Assembly: GCF_018129685.1 (NCBI RefSeq)
Contig: NZ_JAFCLG010000031.1
Span: forward strand, 1-52,657
DNA length: 52,657 nt
Origin: Bradyrhizobium manausense
GTDB taxonomy: Bacteria; Pseudomonadota; Alphaproteobacteria; Rhizobiales; Xanthobacteraceae
Direction of reading: 5' to 3'
In this document: positions 14,644 through 22,638 of the stretch, piece by piece
Numbering within the stretch: position 1 is the first letter of the stretch
Layout of the letters: every line of letters starts with the position of its first letter
Program-made: the position numbers and the translations under genes
Notes under the pieces: model-generated
Databases searched by the model: none
The model's input: only the letters and a program-made list of their open reading frames with translations
What the model was told of the DNA's origin: nothing

Positions 14644-17520
14644 CTAGCTCGCCGCTTCCAGCCGCACTTCCGTCAGCAGCCGCATCGCCGCGTCCGCGTC
14701 CATCGGCTCGCCGAAGGCAAAGCCCTGCGCGTATTCGCAGCCGAGCTGATACAGCTCGACCGCGTCGGAATCGGTCTCGGCGCCTTCCGCCACCACATCC
14801 ATGCCGAGATCATGCGCCAGCGCAATGATCGACTTCAGGATCACCGGCCGCGTGCCGCGGTTGGTGGTGCGCACGAACGACTGGTCGATCTTGATGGTGT
14901 CGAACGGGAAGCGCTGCAGATAAGCGAGCGAGGAATGGCCGGTGCCGAAATCGTCGAGCGACAGCCCGGTGCCGAGCTCGCGGATCCGCGTCAGCATTTG
15001 GGCGGCGTGCTCCGGATTCTCCATCACCAGCGATTCCGTCAGTTCCAGCTTCAGCGTTCCGCGCGCCACCGAGGAGCGCGACAGCACGGTGCGGATGTCG
15101 TGGATGAGGTCGTGGCGCAGCAATTGCCGCGAGGAGACGTTGACGGATGCGAAGATCGGCTCGCGCGAGCGCATCGCGCGCTGCCAGATCGAGAGCTGCT
15201 TGGCGGTCTGGTCGAGCACGAACATGCCCAGATCGACGATCAGGCCGGTCTCTTCGGCGATGGTGATGAATTCCGACGGCGCCATGCGCCCGAGCTTGGG
15301 ATGATCCCAGCGCACCAGCGCCTCGAAGCCGGCGACCGAGCGATCCTCCAGCCGCACGATCGGCTGGTACAGGATGGTCAGCTCCTGCCGCTCGATGGCG
15401 CGGCGCAGCTCGCTCTCCAGCGTCAGGCGGTCGGTCTTCCGCGCGCGCATCGCCGGCTTGTAGACGTCGATGCGGTCGCCTCCGATGCGCTTGGAATGAT
15501 ACATCGCAAGCTCGGCGTCCTTGATGATCTCGTCCGTGAGCTGAACTTGCGGATCAGAAAGCGCAAGGCCGATCGAGGCTGTCAGGAAAATCTCGCGGTC
15601 GTTGAAGGCGATCGGCGCGCGGATGGTCTTGCGGATCGTCTCCGCGAAGGCGGTGATGCGCGCCGGATCCTGTTCGGACAGCAAGATCAGGCCGAACTGG
15701 TCGCCCGCGAGCCTTGCCAGCGTGTCCTGCGGCTTCAGGATGCGGGTCAGGCGGCGGGCCAGCGTCAGCAGGATGGAATCGCCGACCGCGATGCCGACGG
15801 AATCGTTGACCTGCTTGAAGCGGTCGAGGTCGATCACCATCAGCGTCGGGCGCAGCGCCGGCATGGTCTTGGCGAAATGCGCCACCCCGTTGAGCCGGTC
15901 CAGGAACAGTTTGCGGTTGGGCAGGCCGGTGAGGTTGTCGTGCACGGAATCGTGCAGCAGGCGTTCCTCGGCGTTGCGCAGCTCGGTGACGTCGGTGAGC
16001 GTGCCGACCACGCGCGAGACTTCGCCGTCCGAGCCGACCACCGGGCGCGCCTTCAGTGCGAACCACATGAAGTGACCGTCCGGGGTGCGCAGGCGGAAAT
16101 CCTGCACCAGGCGGCCGCGGCGCTGGTCGAGCACGCTGTCGAGCGCGGCGCGGAAACGATCCTGGTCGAGCGGGTGCAATACTTCGAGCCACGAGGCCGC
16201 GGGGCCTTCCAGCGTGCCGCGCTTCAGGCCGAGCAGGGCTTCGGTCTCGGGGCTGGTGAAAACCTTGTCGGCCGAGACGTCCCAGTCCCAGATCAGGTCG
16301 CCGGAACCGGCGAGTGCCAGCGCGCGCCGTTCGATGTCGGAGACGACGCCGGTCGTGGCGCCGCCGCCGGCGAAGGCATGCTGCATCACCGTGAAGCCGA
16401 TCAGCATCACGATCAGCACGAGGCCGCCGAGCAGGGCCGGGCCGACGATGTCGTTGGTGACGGAGCCGGCGACTGTCATGCCGGCCGCGACCACCCAGAC
16501 CACGAGGAGGAACCAGGTCGGGATCAGCAGCACGGCGCGGTCAAAGCCGTGGGTGGAGAGGTAGACGATCAGCGCGAAGCCGGCGAAGGCGATCAGCACC
16601 AGCGAGATGCGCGCGATGCCGGAGGCCACCGCCGGATCGAACAGCGCGAGCGCCACCAGCGAACCGAGGAATGCCAGCCAGCCCACCGTGATGTGCGAAT
16701 AGCGCACATGCCATCGGCTGAGATTGAGATAGGCAAACAAAAACACCAACAGCGTTGCCGCCAATATCGCTTCACCCGCCGCGCGCCAGATGCGCTCGGC
16801 GTTGTTCGACATGTCGAGCACCTTGCCCCAGAAGCCGAAATCGACGCCGATATAGACCAGCACCGCCCAGGCCAGCGCCGCGGCGGCCGGGAACATGATG
16901 CTGCCCTTCACCACGAACAGAATGGTCAGAACCAGCGCAAGCAGGCCGGAGATGCCGATCACGATGCCCTGATACAGCGTGAACGAGTTGACCTTGTCCT
17001 TGTAGGCTTCCGGCTCCCACAGATAGAGCTGCGGCAGCTTGTCGGTGCGCAGTTCCGCCACGAAGGTGACAACGGCGCCGGGATCGAGCGTGATGCGGAA
17101 GACGTCTGCGGTCGGGCTTTCCTGCCGCTCCGGCCGGTCCCCGGTCGAGGGCGTGATGGTTGCGATACGCGACAGCCCGAGGTCGGGCCACAGCAGGCCT
17201 GACGACACGATGCGGTAATGCGGCGCCACGATCAGACGGTCGAGCTGGTCGTCCGTGTTGTTGGCGAGCGCGAATACCACCCAGTTCTGGCCGCCCTCGC
17301 GCGCGCGCACCTCGATGCGGCGAACGATGCCGTCGGTGCCGGGTGCGGTGGAGACCTGGATGCGGTCGGCGTCGCTGCGTTGATGCTCGAGCACGCCGGT
17401 GAGGTCGATTGCGGGCGCGTCGCTGCGGACGCTGACAGCGTCAAGCGCGCGCGCAGGCGACGCGGCAACGAGAATCATGAGGCCCAGCGCGATGGGCGCG
17501 AGGCATCTGATCAGACGCAA
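14644..17520 (-). CDS. Membrane PAS-GGDEF-EAL protein, predicted c-di-GMP phosphodiesterase
   Basis: A 958-residue protein with a signal peptide (LIRCLAPIALGLMILVAASPARA), a periplasmic beta-rich region (about 26-175), about eight membrane helices (about 180-385), a PAS domain (about 400-515), GGDEF (about 520-685) and EAL (about 690-945). The architecture is like 7TM-DISM sensors. The GGDEF signature is AGDQF instead of GGDEF, so cyclase activity is probably lost. The EAL domain is complete: EALVRW, NVSSRQL, ELTES, DDFGTGHSSL, IKIDQSFV and AEGAET. The expected net activity is c-di-GMP hydrolysis, perhaps tuned by GTP bound to the dead GGDEF. The downstream gap holds palindromic repeats; a quinone oxidoreductase gene lies 135 bp upstream on the same strand. 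Confidence 0.93.
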   Translation of the reverse strand: MRLIRCLAPIALGLMILVAASPARALDAVSVRSDAPAIDLTGVLEHQRSDADRIQVSTAPGTDGIVRRIEVRAREGGQNWVVFALANNTDDQLDRLIVAPHYRIVSSGLLWPDLGLSRIATITPSTGDRPERQESPTADVFRITLDPGAVVTFVAELRTDKLPQLYLWEPEAYKDKVNSFTLYQGIVIGISGLLALVLTILFVVKGSIMFPAAAALAWAVLVYIGVDFGFWGKVLDMSNNAERIWRAAGEAILAATLLVFLFAYLNLSRWHVRYSHITVGWLAFLGSLVALALFDPAVASGIARISLVLIAFAGFALIVYLSTHGFDRAVLLIPTWFLLVVWVVAAGMTVAGSVTNDIVGPALLGGLVLIVMLIGFTVMQHAFAGGGATTGVVSDIERRALALAGSGDLIWDWDVSADKVFTSPETEALLGLKRGTLEGPAASWLEVLHPLDQDRFRAALDSVLDQRRGRLVQDFRLRTPDGHFMWFALKARPVVGSDGEVSRVVGTLTDVTELRNAEERLLHDSVHDNLTGLPNRKLFLDRLNGVAHFAKTMPALRPTLMVIDLDRFKQVNDSVGIAVGDSILLTLARRLTRILKPQDTLARLAGDQFGLILLSEQDPARITAFAETIRKTIRAPIAFNDREIFLTASIGLALSDPQVQLTDEIIKDAELAMYHSKRIGGDRIDVYKPAMRARKTDRLTLESELRRAIERQELTILYQPIVRLEDRSVAGFEALVRWDHPKLGRMAPSEFITIAEETGLIVDLGMFVLDQTAKQLSIWQRAMRSREPIFASVNVSSRQLLRHDLIHDIRTVLSRSSVARGTLKLELTESLVMENPEHAAQMLTRIRELGTGLSLDDFGTGHSSLAYLQRFPFDTIKIDQSFVRTTNRGTRPVILKSIIALAHDLGMDVVAEGAETDSDAVELYQLGCEYAQGFAFGEPMDADAAMRLLTEVRLEAAS

Positions 17521-17655
17521 GGTCAGCTCTCCGCGTTCGACGCAAACTCTGAAAGACGATTTCGCGCCGAACAGAATTGGTTCGGCGCGTCGCGATAGAT
17601 GCCACGAAAGCGAGGAAAATCAAAGGGTTTCCGGCGTGGCCCATGGGCCAGCGGC

Positions 17656-18654
17656 CTAGACCTCCAACACAATTTTGCCAATATGTGCCGAGGTCTCCAT
17701 GCGCCGGTGTGCGTCGGCAGCCTTTTCCAGCGGGAAAGAGCTGTCCATCAGCGGCTTGACCCGGCCCTCGCGCAAAAGCGGCATCACCTTGGCCTCGATT
17801 GCGGCCACCATCGCCGCCTTGTCCGCATTACTACGGGGCCGCAAGGTCGAGCCGGTATGGGTCAACCGCTTCACCATCAGCTTGGCAATGTTGACACTGA
17901 CCTTGGGGCCGTTGAGGGTCGCGATCTGGACGATGCGGCCGTCGACCGCGGCGGCATCATAGTTGCGGTCGACATACTCGCCGGCGACCATGTCGAGGAT
18001 CAGGTTGACGCCGACCTTGTCGGTCTCTTCCTTCACCACCGCGACGAAGTCTTCGGTCTTGTAGTTGATGGCGCGGTCCGCGCCGAGCTTGAGGCAGGCG
18101 TCGATCTTGTCCTGCGAGCCGACGGTGACGAACACCTTTGCGCCGAACGCTTTCGCGAGCTGGATCGCCATCGTGCCGATGCCGGAGGAGCCGCCGTGGA
18201 TCAGCAGCGTCTCGCCGGCCTTGAGGCCGCCGCGCTCGAACACGTTGTGCCAGACCGTCATCAGGGTTTCCGGCAGCGCGCCGGCTTCCTGGATCGACAG
18301 CGCGGGCGGCACGCTCATCGCCTGGGCATCCTGCGCGATGCAGTACTGGGCATAGCCGCCGCCGGCGACGAGCGACATCACCATGTCGCCGATCTTGTGC
18401 CGCTTGGCGTTGCTGCCGACCGCGACAACTTCACCTGATATCTCGAGGCCAGGCAGGTCGCTGGCGCCGGGCGGCGGCGGATAGGCGCCGGAACGCTGTG
18501 CCACGTCGGGCCGGTTGACGCCGGCAGCCTTCACCTTGACCAGGATCTCATCAGGGCCGGGCTGCGGCAGTGCCCGCTGTTCCGGCACCAGAACCTCCGG
18601 TCCGCCGGGCTTGGAGATGGCGACCACGGTCATTTGCGCGGGCAGCTTGTCCAT
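17656..18654 (-). CDS. NAD(P)H quinone oxidoreductase, zeta-crystallin type
   Basis: A 332-residue medium-chain dehydrogenase/reductase of the quinone oxidoreductase branch. The N-terminal GroES-like part contains VKAAGVNRPDVAQRSGAYPPPPG and DLPGLEISGEVVAVG. The Rossmann part contains LIHGGSSGIGTMAIQLAKAFGAKVFVTVGS. The structural and catalytic zinc cysteines of alcohol dehydrogenases are absent, as expected for this branch. The reaction is NAD(P)H-dependent reduction of quinones or reactive enones in the cytoplasm. The start at 18654 is preceded by AAGGATACATC and, further up, by an inverted repeat that may regulate it. Transcription is divergent from the DUF1192 gene. Confidence 0.92.
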   Translation of the reverse strand: MDKLPAQMTVVAISKPGGPEVLVPEQRALPQPGPDEILVKVKAAGVNRPDVAQRSGAYPPPPGASDLPGLEISGEVVAVGSNAKRHKIGDMVMSLVAGGGYAQYCIAQDAQAMSVPPALSIQEAGALPETLMTVWHNVFERGGLKAGETLLIHGGSSGIGTMAIQLAKAFGAKVFVTVGSQDKIDACLKLGADRAINYKTEDFVAVVKEETDKVGVNLILDMVAGEYVDRNYDAAAVDGRIVQIATLNGPKVSVNIAKLMVKRLTHTGSTLRPRSNADKAAMVAAIEAKVMPLLREGRVKPLMDSSFPLEKAADAHRRMETSAHIGKIVLEV

Positions 18655-18666
18655 GATGTATCCTTG

Positions 18667-18697
18667 AGCAAAGGTGCGAGGGAGCGAGGCCTTTGCT
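18667..18697. promoter_or_regulatory. Inverted repeat in front of the quinone oxidoreductase gene
   Basis: AGCAAAGG (18667-18674) and CCTTTGCT (18690-18697) form a perfect 8-bp dyad around 15 bp. On the minus strand it ends 12 bp before the oxidoreductase ATG. It could be a repressor site or a hairpin near the ribosome binding site. Confidence 0.4.
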
Positions 18698-18768
18698 TAG
18701 CCAGCCCGGTTCGAGCTGGCAACCGCCTCAGCCGTGTGGTCCGGCCCGCGGACGCAGGAGGAATGACA

Positions 18769-18960
18769 ATGCCGATCGAAGACGACGACCGTCCGCGCAA
18801 GAAAGTCACCCACGAGATTGGACAGGATCTCTCGCTGTTGTCGGTCGAGGAACTGACCGAGCGCGTCGCCTTGCTCAAGACCGAAATCGCCAGACTGGAA
18901 GAAGCCGCCACCAAAAAGCGCGCCTCGCGCGATGCGGCGAACAGTATCTTCAAGTCGTAG
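18769..18960 (+). CDS. DUF1192 family protein
   Basis: A 63-residue charged protein of the alphaproteobacterial DUF1192 family. The family core is LSVEELTERVALLKTEIARLEEA (about residues 23-45), a coiled-coil-prone segment, followed by a short basic tail (KKRASRDAANSIFKS). Two in-frame ATGs are present; the second, at 18769, is chosen because AGGAGGA ends 6 nt before it, while the first at 18763 would be too close. Its function is unknown. It is divergent from the quinone oxidoreductase gene. Confidence 0.88.
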   Translation: MPIEDDDRPRKKVTHEIGQDLSLLSVEELTERVALLKTEIARLEEAATKKRASRDAANSIFKS

Positions 18961-18987
18961 GCCACAAATCGTAGTCGCCACATCATG

Positions 18988-19113
18988 GCTGTCGTCCCGG
19001 CGAAGGCCGGGACCCATACTCCGCAGCAATAGTTTTGCGAAGACTCGGAGTTACCAGCTCGCCGTCCAACTACTCCATGTGGTTATGGGCCCGGCCCTCG
19101 CCGGGGCGACGAG
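18988..19113. repeat. Two-armed palindromic repeat (family A)
   Basis: Arms GCTGTCGTCCCGGCGAAGGC and CGGGACCCATACTCC are answered by GGTTATGGGCCCGGCCCTCG and GGGGCGACGAG. The core AATAGTTTTGCGAAGACTCG is the reverse complement of the core at 46186-46325. It lies in the gap after DUF1192, before the candidate small RNA. Confidence 0.8.
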
Positions 19114-19182
19114 AGGTTGTTTCCGCGTTCCCCGCTCGGCCAATGAACGACATGGCTAACGAACCCTCAAAATAATCGTTCG

Positions 19183-19212
19183 TTTACTCTCGATTAAGCT
19201 TTCGAGTTTATG
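19183..19212 (+). promoter_or_regulatory. Weak sigma70-like promoter of the candidate small RNA
   Basis: TTTACT (19183-19188) and TTTATG (19207-19212) are spaced 18 bp apart and would place the start of transcription at about 19219, exactly where the first hairpin begins. The match to consensus is modest. Confidence 0.3.
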
Positions 19213-19218
19213 ACTGTA

Positions 19219-19317
19219 ACTGTCCTCGTTTGGACACCGAGTGGCTCCTGTCCACTCTGTTTGACGCCTCCCTGTTATCAACTTTCAAAGCCGCCGGTTC
19301 TCCGGCGGCTCTTTTTT
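19219..19317 (+). ncRNA. Candidate trans-acting small RNA, three hairpins
   Basis: About 99 nt without a reading frame but with clear RNA structure. Hairpin 1 is TGTCC/GGACA (19221-19225 with 19232-19236), loop TCGTTT. Hairpin 2 is GAGTGG/CCACTC (19239-19244 with 19252-19257), loop CTCCTGT. A single-stranded stretch containing GCCTCCC follows. The last hairpin is a 9-bp AGCCGCCGG/CCGGCGGCT stem (19289-19297 with 19302-19310) that runs straight into CTTTTTT, a strong intrinsic terminator. No gene precedes it for 250 bp except a repeat, so the terminator is unlikely to belong to a protein gene. Exposed CTCC/CCTCCC sequences could pair with Shine-Dalgarno sites, as in the alphaproteobacterial alpha-r and cuckoo small RNAs. 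The family assignment is inference. Confidence 0.62.
19289..19317 (+). terminator. Rho-independent terminator of the candidate small RNA
   Basis: A 9-bp GC-rich stem with a TTCT loop is followed at once by CTTTTTT. Confidence 0.85.
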
Positions 19318-19488
19318 GTGTTTCATTCCCATTTTGGCATCCCGTTCCGGTTGAATTCCGGGGAATGACCCGCGGAAACCATATCCACGCTTGTCGCTGG
19401 ACTCCCGGTCCGCCCCGCGCAATGATTTGTTCATCATAAGCCGGTGCCAAAGCCGGGTGGGTAAACAGTTGCGTAAGGGGCGTTAACC

Positions 19489-19998
19489 ATGGAACGTTTG
19501 CAAGCCGACGGCGCTCTCGTTCAACTCAGCGAGCGGTTCACCAATTCTGCGGCATTCGGCGTCCTGTTCCGCGAGGGCATGGATCTCGTCGAAGAAACCG
19601 CCGCCTATCTCGACGGTGCCGGCCGCACCGAGGCCAAGGCGCTCGATCGCGCCGTCAGCCTCACCTACGCGACCGAGAGCATGCGTCTCACCACGCGCCT
19701 GATGCAGCTCGCCTCGTGGCTGCTGCTGCACCGCGCCGTGAAGGAAGGCGAGATGACGCTGGTCCAGGCCAATCGCGAGAAGACCAAGGTCAAGCTCACC
19801 GCCGCCGATCCCGGCCCCGCCGACACCATCGAGAAACTGCCGGTGCAGCTCCAGGATCTGATCCAGCGCTCGATGAGCCTGCAGACCCGCGTGCGTCGCC
19901 TTGACACCAGCATTCACACGCCGCCGGCCGATCACATCGCGATCGGCAACCCGCTGGTCCCGCACCTCAACGCGCTGAAGGCCGCGTTCGAGCGATAG
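19489..19998 (+). CDS. rcdA: RcdA-like protein (DUF1465), protease adaptor
   Basis: A 169-residue, mostly helical protein of the DUF1465 family. The Caulobacter member, RcdA, is a ClpXP adaptor that helps degrade the cell-cycle regulator CtrA. Family features seen here are FTNSAAFGVLFREGMDLVEETAAYL near the N-terminus and TTRLMQLASWLLLHRAVKEGEM in the middle, forming the three-helix bundle. The disordered C-terminal tail expected of RcdA is short. AAGGGG lies 8 nt before the ATG. TTAACC, a CtrA half-site sequence, touches the start codon (19483-19488). No full TTAA-N7-TTAA site is present, so control by CtrA is only a possibility. The function is assigned by family. Confidence 0.82.
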   Translation: MERLQADGALVQLSERFTNSAAFGVLFREGMDLVEETAAYLDGAGRTEAKALDRAVSLTYATESMRLTTRLMQLASWLLLHRAVKEGEMTLVQANREKTKVKLTAADPGPADTIEKLPVQLQDLIQRSMSLQTRVRRLDTSIHTPPADHIAIGNPLVPHLNALKAAFER

Positions 19999-20010
19999 GC
20001 AATTTCGAAC

Positions 20011-20169
20011 CGTCACCCCCGCGCAATGGCGGAGCCATTGTCGCTGGAGGCGCTCGCCTCTTCGGCGAGCCTCGAAGGGCGACGGCCCGGCTGCATCTCG
20101 GCCGTACATCCTTCGAGGCTCCCGGCGCGATTCTTTGCATCGCGCCACTCGCGCCTCAGGATGACGGGT
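20011..20169. repeat. Palindromic repeat (family B) in a convergent gap
   Basis: It contains GCCTCGAAGGGCGACGGCCC, GGCTGCATCTCGGCCGTACA and CATCCTTCGAGGCTCCCGGC, ending CCTCAGGATGACGGG. Read on the minus strand it is nearly the same as the repeat at 14433-14567. It lies between rcdA and rpmE. Confidence 0.85.
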
Positions 20170-20188
20170 CTGCTAGCGCCCCAAAAAC

Positions 20189-20220
20189 AAAAACGCCCCC
20201 GGCTCTCCGGGGGCGTTTTT
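20189..20220. terminator. Bidirectional terminator between rcdA and rpmE
   Basis: A perfect 14-bp stem, AAAAACGCCCCCGG paired with CCGGGGGCGTTTTT, has a CTCT loop. T-runs occur on both strands, so it can end both the rcdA transcript and the oppositely oriented rpmE transcript, whose stop is at 20244. Confidence 0.92.
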
Positions 20221-20243
20221 CGTCCAAGACCTTGCGGCTGGGA

Positions 20244-20471
20244 TCAATCCTTTTTGAGGAAGCCCGAAAACTTCTTCTGGAAGCGCGAGACGCGGCCGCC
20301 GCGGTCCATGATCTGGGCGTTGCCGCCGGTCCAGGCCGGGTGCGACTTCGGGTCGATGTCGAGGTTCAGCGTGTCGCCTTCCTTGCCCCAGGTGGAGCGG
20401 GTCAGGTACTCGGTTCCGTCGGTCATGACGACCTTAATCGTATGATAATCCGGATGAATTTCGGCTTTCAT
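20244..20471 (-). CDS. rpmE: 50S ribosomal protein bL31, cysteine-free form
   Basis: A 75-residue bL31. The conserved opening MKAEIHPDYHTIKVVMTDGTEY, the SHPAWTGG segment and the RVSRFQKKF tail identify it. The four cysteines that bind zinc in C-plus bL31 proteins are absent (VVMTDGTEYLTR replaces the first CxxC region), so it is a zinc-independent, C-minus form. In many bacteria the C-minus paralogue is made under zinc starvation. Here no Zur-like site is evident and it may be the only copy, as is common in alphaproteobacteria. A strong terminator lies past its stop. Confidence 0.96.
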   Translation of the reverse strand: MKAEIHPDYHTIKVVMTDGTEYLTRSTWGKEGDTLNLDIDPKSHPAWTGGNAQIMDRGGRVSRFQKKFSGFLKKD

Positions 20472-20670
20472 GGCAATTCCTAGGGCGCCCGGCGCCTTGC
20501 TTGAGTGGCTATCGAATGACGGATTTGGCGCGGTCTATAACCTACAGGAGCCCCTAAAACAAGCCATCGGGGGCAGGAGAACCGGATCCCACCTAGGGGA
20601 CATCCCGGATTTGCCTCGCACCCTGCCTGGGCCTATGTGGAGTCGACGTTTCTCTTTTAGACGGATTCCA

Positions 20671-22497
20671 ATGAGCGCAGTCGAACGGCTTGAAACCGGG
20701 CCCGCACAAACCCCGTCGATCGAAGTCGAGCTGATCGAGCAGCAGGCGAAGGGCCGCGCCAGGCTGCGGCCGCTGATGGCGCTCGCGCCTTACGTCGCCC
20801 GCTATCGGGGCCGCGCCGCGCTTGCCTTCGTTGCGCTGACGGTCGCCGCGCTGACCACGCTGCTGGTGCCGGTCGCGGTGCGCCGGATGATCGATTTCGG
20901 CCTGACGGCGGAAGGCATCGCGCTGATCAACAGCTACTTCTCGGTGATGATCGCCGTCGTCGCCGTGCTCGCTCTGGCGAGCGCCTCGCGCTATTACCTC
21001 GTGATGACGATCGGCGAGCGTATCGTCGCCGATTTGCGCAGCGATGTGTTCGCGCATCTGCTGTCGCTGTCGCCGTCCTTCTTCGATTCCGCGCGCAGCG
21101 GCGAATTGGTGTCGCGGCTCACCGCCGACACCACGCAGATCAAATCCGCGGTCGGCGCCTCCGTGTCGATCGCGCTGCGCAACCTGATGATGTTTTTTGG
21201 CGCGGCGGCGATGATGGTGATCACCAGCCCGCGCTTGTCAGGCTTCGTGCTGCTGGCGATCCCGCTGATCGTGCTGCCGCTGGTCGCCTTCGGGCGCTGG
21301 GTGCGGCGTCTGTCGCGCAACGCGCAGGACACGCTTGCGGATGCGTCCGCCTATGCGGGCGAACTGATCGGTGCGATCCGCACCGTGCAGGCCTATACCA
21401 GCGAGGGGCTCGCCGCGAAGCGTTTCGGCGGCGAGGTCGAGCAGGCCTATGAGGCTGCGCGCACGTCGACGCAAGCTCGGGCGGTTCTCACCGCGATCGT
21501 CATCTTCATCGTGTTCGCAAGCGTGGTCGGCATCCTCTGGATCGGCTCGCACGACGTGCTGACCGGTACGATCACGCCGGGCCGGCTCGGCCAGTTCGTG
21601 CTCTATGCGGCCTTCGCGGCCGCTGGCCTCGGCCAGCTCAGCGAAGTCTGGGGCGAGGTGTCGGCCGCGTCAGGCGCGGCCGAGCGCCTGTTCGAGATCT
21701 TGCACGTGAAGCCCGAGATCGCGGCGCCAGCGTCACCGCGCGCGCTGCCGGTGCCCGGGCGCGGCGAGGTCGGCTTCGATCATGTCAGCTTCGCCTATCC
21801 GGCGCGGCCCGATGTCAACGTGCTCGACGCCGTCTCGTTCAGCGTGCGACCAGGCGAAAAGGTTGCGATCGTCGGCCCGTCCGGCGCCGGCAAGAGCACG
21901 ATCTTCCATCTGCTGCTGCGCTTCTACGACCCGCGCGGCGGTTCGATCTCGCTCGACGGCGTGCCGGTGAAGGCGGCCGACCCGCGCGATTTCCGCTCCC
22001 GCATCGCTTTGGTGCCGCAAGAATCCAACGTGTTCGCGGCGAGTGCGCGCGAGAACATCCGCTTCGGCCGGCCCGGTGCTGATGATGCCGAGGTCGAGCG
22101 CGCGGCCGAGCTCGCGCATGCCAGCGAATTCATCCGCCGCCTGCCCGAAGGTTTCGACACTCCGCTCGGCGAGCGGGGCGTGACGCTGTCCGGTGGCCAG
22201 CGCCAGCGCATCGCGATCGCCCGCGCCATCCTGCGCGATGCGCCGCTGCTGCTGCTTGATGAAGCGACCTCCGCGCTCGACGCCGAAAGCGAGACGCTGG
22301 TGCAGACCGCGCTCGAAGAGCTGATGAAACACCGCACCACGCTGGTGATCGCGCACCGCCTCGCCACCGTGCTGTCCTGCGACCGCATCCTGGTGATGGA
22401 CCAGGGCAGGATCGTCGAGCAGGGCACCCATGCCGAGCTGGTCGCCGCGAACGGGCTCTATGCCAAGCTGGCGAGGTTGCAGTTCGAGGGGGCGTGA
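20671..22497 (+). CDS. ABC transporter, fused permease and ATPase (MsbA-like half-transporter)
   Basis: A 608-residue exporter with an N-terminal six-helix membrane domain (about residues 35-325) and a C-terminal ATPase. The Walker A is GPSGAGKST near residue 402, the Q-loop is ALVPQESNVF, the signature is LSGGQRQR near 507, the Walker B is LLLLDEATSALDAES and the switch histidine is in VIAHRLATV. Such half-transporters work as homodimers exporting lipids, drugs or peptides. The ATG at 20671 (MSAVERLE) is preferred: the frame is open 67 codons further, but that extension overlaps the rpmE start and reads through its promoter. The conserved membrane domain begins only at LMALAPYVARYRG. The substrate is unknown. 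Confidence 0.92.
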   Translation: MSAVERLETGPAQTPSIEVELIEQQAKGRARLRPLMALAPYVARYRGRAALAFVALTVAALTTLLVPVAVRRMIDFGLTAEGIALINSYFSVMIAVVAVLALASASRYYLVMTIGERIVADLRSDVFAHLLSLSPSFFDSARSGELVSRLTADTTQIKSAVGASVSIALRNLMMFFGAAAMMVITSPRLSGFVLLAIPLIVLPLVAFGRWVRRLSRNAQDTLADASAYAGELIGAIRTVQAYTSEGLAAKRFGGEVEQAYEAARTSTQARAVLTAIVIFIVFASVVGILWIGSHDVLTGTITPGRLGQFVLYAAFAAAGLGQLSEVWGEVSAASGAAERLFEILHVKPEIAAPASPRALPVPGRGEVGFDHVSFAYPARPDVNVLDAVSFSVRPGEKVAIVGPSGAGKSTIFHLLLRFYDPRGGSISLDGVPVKAADPRDFRSRIALVPQESNVFAASARENIRFGRPGADDAEVERAAELAHASEFIRRLPEGFDTPLGERGVTLSGGQRQRIAIARAILRDAPLLLLDEATSALDAESETLVQTALEELMKHRTTLVIAHRLATVLSCDRILVMDQGRIVEQGTHAELVAANGLYAKLARLQFEGA

Positions 22498-22515
22498 GAC
22501 TCTCACCTTACTGAC

Positions 22516-22621
22516 AGTGTCATCGCCCGCGAAGGCGGGCGATCCAGTACTCCGAGACAGTGGTGATCAATCGAGAAGCCGCGGCGTACTGGATTCCCCG
22601 CCTGCGCGGGGAATGACAGCG
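22516..22621. repeat. Palindromic repeat (family D) in a convergent gap
   Basis: Left arm GTCATCGCCCGCGAAGGCGG and GATCCAGTACTCC; right arm GCGTACTGGATTCCCCGC and GCGGGGAATGACAGCG. Reverse-complemented, it aligns with the repeat at 43910-44024. Confidence 0.8.
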
Positions 22622-22638
22622 GAGCTTGTAGGCTGATC

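Noticed and set aside
14812..17202. A 796-codon open frame opposite the EAL protein
   Set aside because: It has shadow-frame composition and no domain; the minus-strand protein has complete motifs.
19483..19488. A CtrA binding site at rcdA
   Set aside because: Only the TTAACC half is present; a full TTAA-N7-TTAA site is not found, so I did not list it as a feature.
20470..20670. A 67-residue extension of the ABC exporter
   Set aside because: It overlaps the rpmE start and reads through promoter-like DNA; homology begins after 20671.
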